Shown here piece after piece: positions 62,293 through 64,000 of a DNA stretch of 64,000 nucleotides; the stretch's first letter is position 1, and each line of letters starts with the position of its first letter. A program made the translations under genes and the position numbers. Below the pieces are notes generated by a model. The model worked only from the letters and a program-made list of their open reading frames with translations. It ran no database searches and was not told the origin of the DNA. Source of the DNA: Streptomyces odontomachi (GTDB lineage Bacteria; Actinomycetota; Actinomycetes; Streptomycetales; Streptomycetaceae); the NCBI RefSeq assembly GCF_024435355.1, contig NZ_JAMJWG010000001.1, forward strand, positions 682,001 through 746,000, in the 5' to 3' direction.

Positions 62293-63717
62293 GTGCCTTC
62301 CCCGTCCCCTTCCATCGCCGCCCGCCTTGACCGGCTCCCCATCACCGGCTGGCACTGGCGACTGATCGTCGTCGTCGGCCTGGGCGCCTTCTTCGACCTC
62401 TACGAGATCTTCCTCGGCGGAGTGCTCGGCGCGGTGCTCACCGACACCTGGTCGCTGAGCAGTACGCAGAAGTCGACCGTCATCGCCTCCGCGTTCGTCG
62501 GCATGTTCGTCGGCGCCAACCTCCTTTCCATCGCCGCAGACCGGCTCGGCCGCCGCCGGATGTTCCTGGTCAACCTGGGCCTGTACTCGGTGTTCTCGCT
62601 CGCAGCCGCGTTCGCCCCGAACCTCGGCGTGCTCATCGGCCTGCGTTTCCTGGCCGGTCTGGGGCTCGGTGCCGAACTGGTGCTCGTCGACACCTACCTG
62701 GCCGAGTTCCTGCCGCGCCGGGTGCGCGGGCGGTACATCTCCTGGGCCTACACCGTCGGTTTCGTCGGGGTGCCGATCGCCGCCCTGCTGGGTGCCCGGC
62801 TGGTCGCCAAGCACGAGCTGCTCGGGATGGACGGCTGGCGGTGGCTGCTGGTGTTCGGCGCGCTCGGTGCGTTGCTGATATGGGTGGCCCGCAGCCGGCT
62901 GCCGGAGTCACCGCGCTGGCTGCTCGCCCAGGGCCGGGCGGACGAGGCGGCCGTCCTGGTCACCGGCATCGAAGAACGGGTGCGTGCCGAGACGGGCGGG
63001 GAGCTGCCGGCGGTGGCGGAGGAGGAGCCGGGGGAGGTGCGCCGGCATGTGCCGCTGGGAGAGATGTTCGGCGCGGCCTACCGGCGCCGCACGGTGATGC
63101 TGTGGATCTTCCAGGTGCTCCAGACGGTGGCCTACTACGGCTTCGGCTCGCTGGCACCGGTGGTGCTGCTGTCGAAGGGGTACGAGGTGACCGAGTCGCT
63201 CACCTACGCCTCGTTGAGCTTCCTCGGCTACCCGATCGGCTCGGCGCTCGCGGTGCCGCTGATCGACCGGATCGAGCGCAAGCTGCTGATCATCGGCTCG
63301 GCGGTCGGCATCGGGGTGCTCGGCGTGGTCTTCGCGGCCGCCCGGATGTCCTGGCTGATCGTCGCCGCCGGCTTCCTGCTGACGGTGTGCAGCAACATCT
63401 TCTCCAACGCCTTCCACACCTACCAGACCGAGATCTTCCCGACCGGCATGCGCAGTTCGGCGATCGGCATCGCCTACTCGCTCTCCCGCCTCACCTCGGC
63501 CGTGCTGCCGTTCATCGCGATCCATGTGCTCGACTCGGCCGGCCCGACCGCGGTCTTCACCGGATCGGCCGTGCTGATCGGGCTGCTCTGCCTCGACATC
63601 GGCCTGCTCGGGCCGCGGAGTACCGGACGGAGCCTGGAGCAGGTGGCCGAACGGGTCCCGGAGGCCGGCCCGGACGGTTCGACGGGCGACAGCGCGGCGG
63701 AGCCGGCGGGGCGTTGA
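62293..63717 (+). CDS. MFS transporter (NiaP/SV2-like sugar-porter relative)
   Basis: A 474-residue membrane transporter with 12 predicted helices. It begins LPITGWHWRLIVVVGLGAFF, DLYEIFLGG, has ADRLGRRRMFLVNLGLYSVF, the GLGLGAELVLVDTYLAEFLP segment, RLPESPRWLLAQGR and, in the second half, FSNAFHTYQTEIFPTGMRSS. This arrangement matches the NiaP/MFS group that carries nicotinate, aromatic acids or similar anions. The start is GTG at 62293 with AGGAGGA seven bases upstream. Substrate is unassigned. A DasR-like operator and the start of another gene follow. Confidence 0.85.
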   Translation: MPSPSPSIAARLDRLPITGWHWRLIVVVGLGAFFDLYEIFLGGVLGAVLTDTWSLSSTQKSTVIASAFVGMFVGANLLSIAADRLGRRRMFLVNLGLYSVFSLAAAFAPNLGVLIGLRFLAGLGLGAELVLVDTYLAEFLPRRVRGRYISWAYTVGFVGVPIAALLGARLVAKHELLGMDGWRWLLVFGALGALLIWVARSRLPESPRWLLAQGRADEAAVLVTGIEERVRAETGGELPAVAEEEPGEVRRHVPLGEMFGAAYRRRTVMLWIFQVLQTVAYYGFGSLAPVVLLSKGYEVTESLTYASLSFLGYPIGSALAVPLIDRIERKLLIIGSAVGIGVLGVVFAAARMSWLIVAAGFLLTVCSNIFSNAFHTYQTEIFPTGMRSSAIGIAYSLSRLTSAVLPFIAIHVLDSAGPTAVFTGSAVLIGLLCLDIGLLGPRSTGRSLEQVAERVPEAGPDGSTGDSAAEPAGR

Positions 63718-63775
63718 CGCCGGGGCGGCCCCGTCGCCGTCGTCCTCGTATTCCGCAAAGGTTGGGGCAGCGGCC

Positions 63776-63805
63776 TTGACGGCGGCTTTGGTCTAGTCCA
63801 AATAT
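63776..63805 (+). promoter_or_regulatory. promoter with a DasR-responsive-element-like site
   Basis: TTGACG (63776-63781) is followed by TGGTCTAGTCCA (63789-63800), one base off the TGGTCTAGACCA core of the dre sites bound by DasR, the regulator of chitin/N-acetylglucosamine use. With flanks it reads TTTGG-TCTAGT-CCAAA, an inverted repeat. An A+T-rich stretch (AAATAT, 63800-63805) is a likely -10, so the site lies between -35 and -10, a repressing position. It serves the truncated gene at 63896. Confidence 0.65.
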
Positions 63806-63820
63806 GGTGGGCGCTTCGGT

Positions 63821-63860
63821 GTTCCGGCGCCGGCAGGGTCGCATCCGCCGGCGCCGGAAC
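63821..63860 (+). promoter_or_regulatory. 14-base-pair hairpin in the leader of the gene at 63896
   Basis: GTTCCGGCGCCGGC (63821-63834) and GCCGGCGCCGGAAC (63847-63860) are perfect complements around a 12-base loop. The structure lies after the predicted promoter and 35 bases before the ATG, leaving the GGAAGGA ribosome site outside. It could attenuate transcription or protect the message; it could also be the terminator of the preceding transporter gene. Confidence 0.7.
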
Positions 63861-63895
63861 GCGGCACCCCCACGCCGTCATGGAAGGACACGACT

Positions 63896-64000
63896 ATGCG
63901 CCGACCTCTCTTTGGCATGCCCTCATCCAGAACCCGTTTCCGCGCGGGCGCCGAAGGCGCCTCCGGGCCGGTTTCGCGTGCCGCGGTGGGCGCGGCGGTG
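63896..64000 (+). CDS. start of a gene, probably for a secreted protein; cut by the window end
   Basis: Only 35 codons are visible. The product starts MRRPLFGMPSSRTRFRAGAE and continues to SRAAVGAAV, a basic N-terminus leading towards a hydrophobic stretch, as in Streptomyces signal peptides. GGAAGGA lies seven bases upstream of the ATG. The DasR-like operator suggests a chitinase, chitin-binding oxidase or other N-acetylglucosamine-related secreted protein, but nothing of the mature protein is in the window. Confidence 0.6.
   Translation, partial: MRRPLFGMPSSRTRFRAGAEGASGPVSRAAVGAAV

Overview
The window is chromosomal DNA from a Streptomyces-like actinomycete. It has very high G+C, GTG/TTG starts, many ATGA-type gene overlaps, several apparently leaderless genes, a RmdA-type c-di-GMP enzyme, an ergothioneine cluster, a KdpD/KdpE pair, a class F sortase and a DasR-like operator. 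The order rmdA-like gene, LysR regulator, sdhCAB, egtABCD, thioredoxin and flavin disulfide reductase resembles, from memory, the SCO0880-SCO0930 region of S. coelicolor. No tRNA, rRNA or CRISPR array was seen. Antisense open frames were treated as G+C shadows.

Layout. 0-7 kb: the 3'-truncated coding sequence of a sigma factor, a CapA-type lipoprotein, an amino-acid permease, a universal stress protein, and a class F sortase flanked by two related wall/membrane proteins. 7-16.5 kb: a SAM methyltransferase coupled to a PAS-GGDEF-EAL protein, a peptidase E-like enzyme, a GNAT, a LysR regulator divergent from the sdhCAB operon, and a strong terminator. 16.5-22.4 kb: an ABM monooxygenase-ABC exporter-TetR operon behind twin operators, a transposase remnant, an ornithine-lipid type acyltransferase pair and a HAD phosphatase. 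22.4-29.7 kb: dodecin, egtD-C-B-A, a MazF-like protein, a LacI regulator and thioredoxin. 29.8-36.9 kb: a pyridine nucleotide-disulfide oxidoreductase, a LacI regulator facing a GH43 arabinanase with a clear promoter/operator, a nucleotidyltransferase, and a decayed ArsR-ABC locus.

36.9-44.4 kb is the most suggestive metabolic island: a sugar MFS transporter, a 1-phosphofructokinase-type kinase, an FGGY kinase, a GlcD/AGPS-type FAD oxidoreductase, a class I DeoC/LacD-type aldolase and a YhfZ-like regulator, with a promoter/operator dyad in the divergent spacer. These genes fit an oxidation, double phosphorylation and aldol cleavage route for an unidentified sugar or polyol. 44.5-51.6 kb: a VOC protein, then kdpE and kdpD in convergent orientation without kdpFABC, followed by a small membrane protein and a KimA/APC-type transporter, together suggesting a potassium module. 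51.7-64 kb: an LRR protein, a three-subunit molybdenum hydroxylase, a PAS-GAF-SpoIIE-HATPase protein lacking a usual metal-binding Asp, an AlkB-like dioxygenase, a secreted CE1/PHB-depolymerase-type esterase with A+T-rich operators, an MFS transporter, and the start of a secreted protein behind a DasR-like site and a large leader hairpin.

Protein families were recognised by reading motifs, without database searches. Statements about S. coelicolor synteny and general family behaviour come from memory. Promoters, operators and terminators are sequence-pattern predictions.
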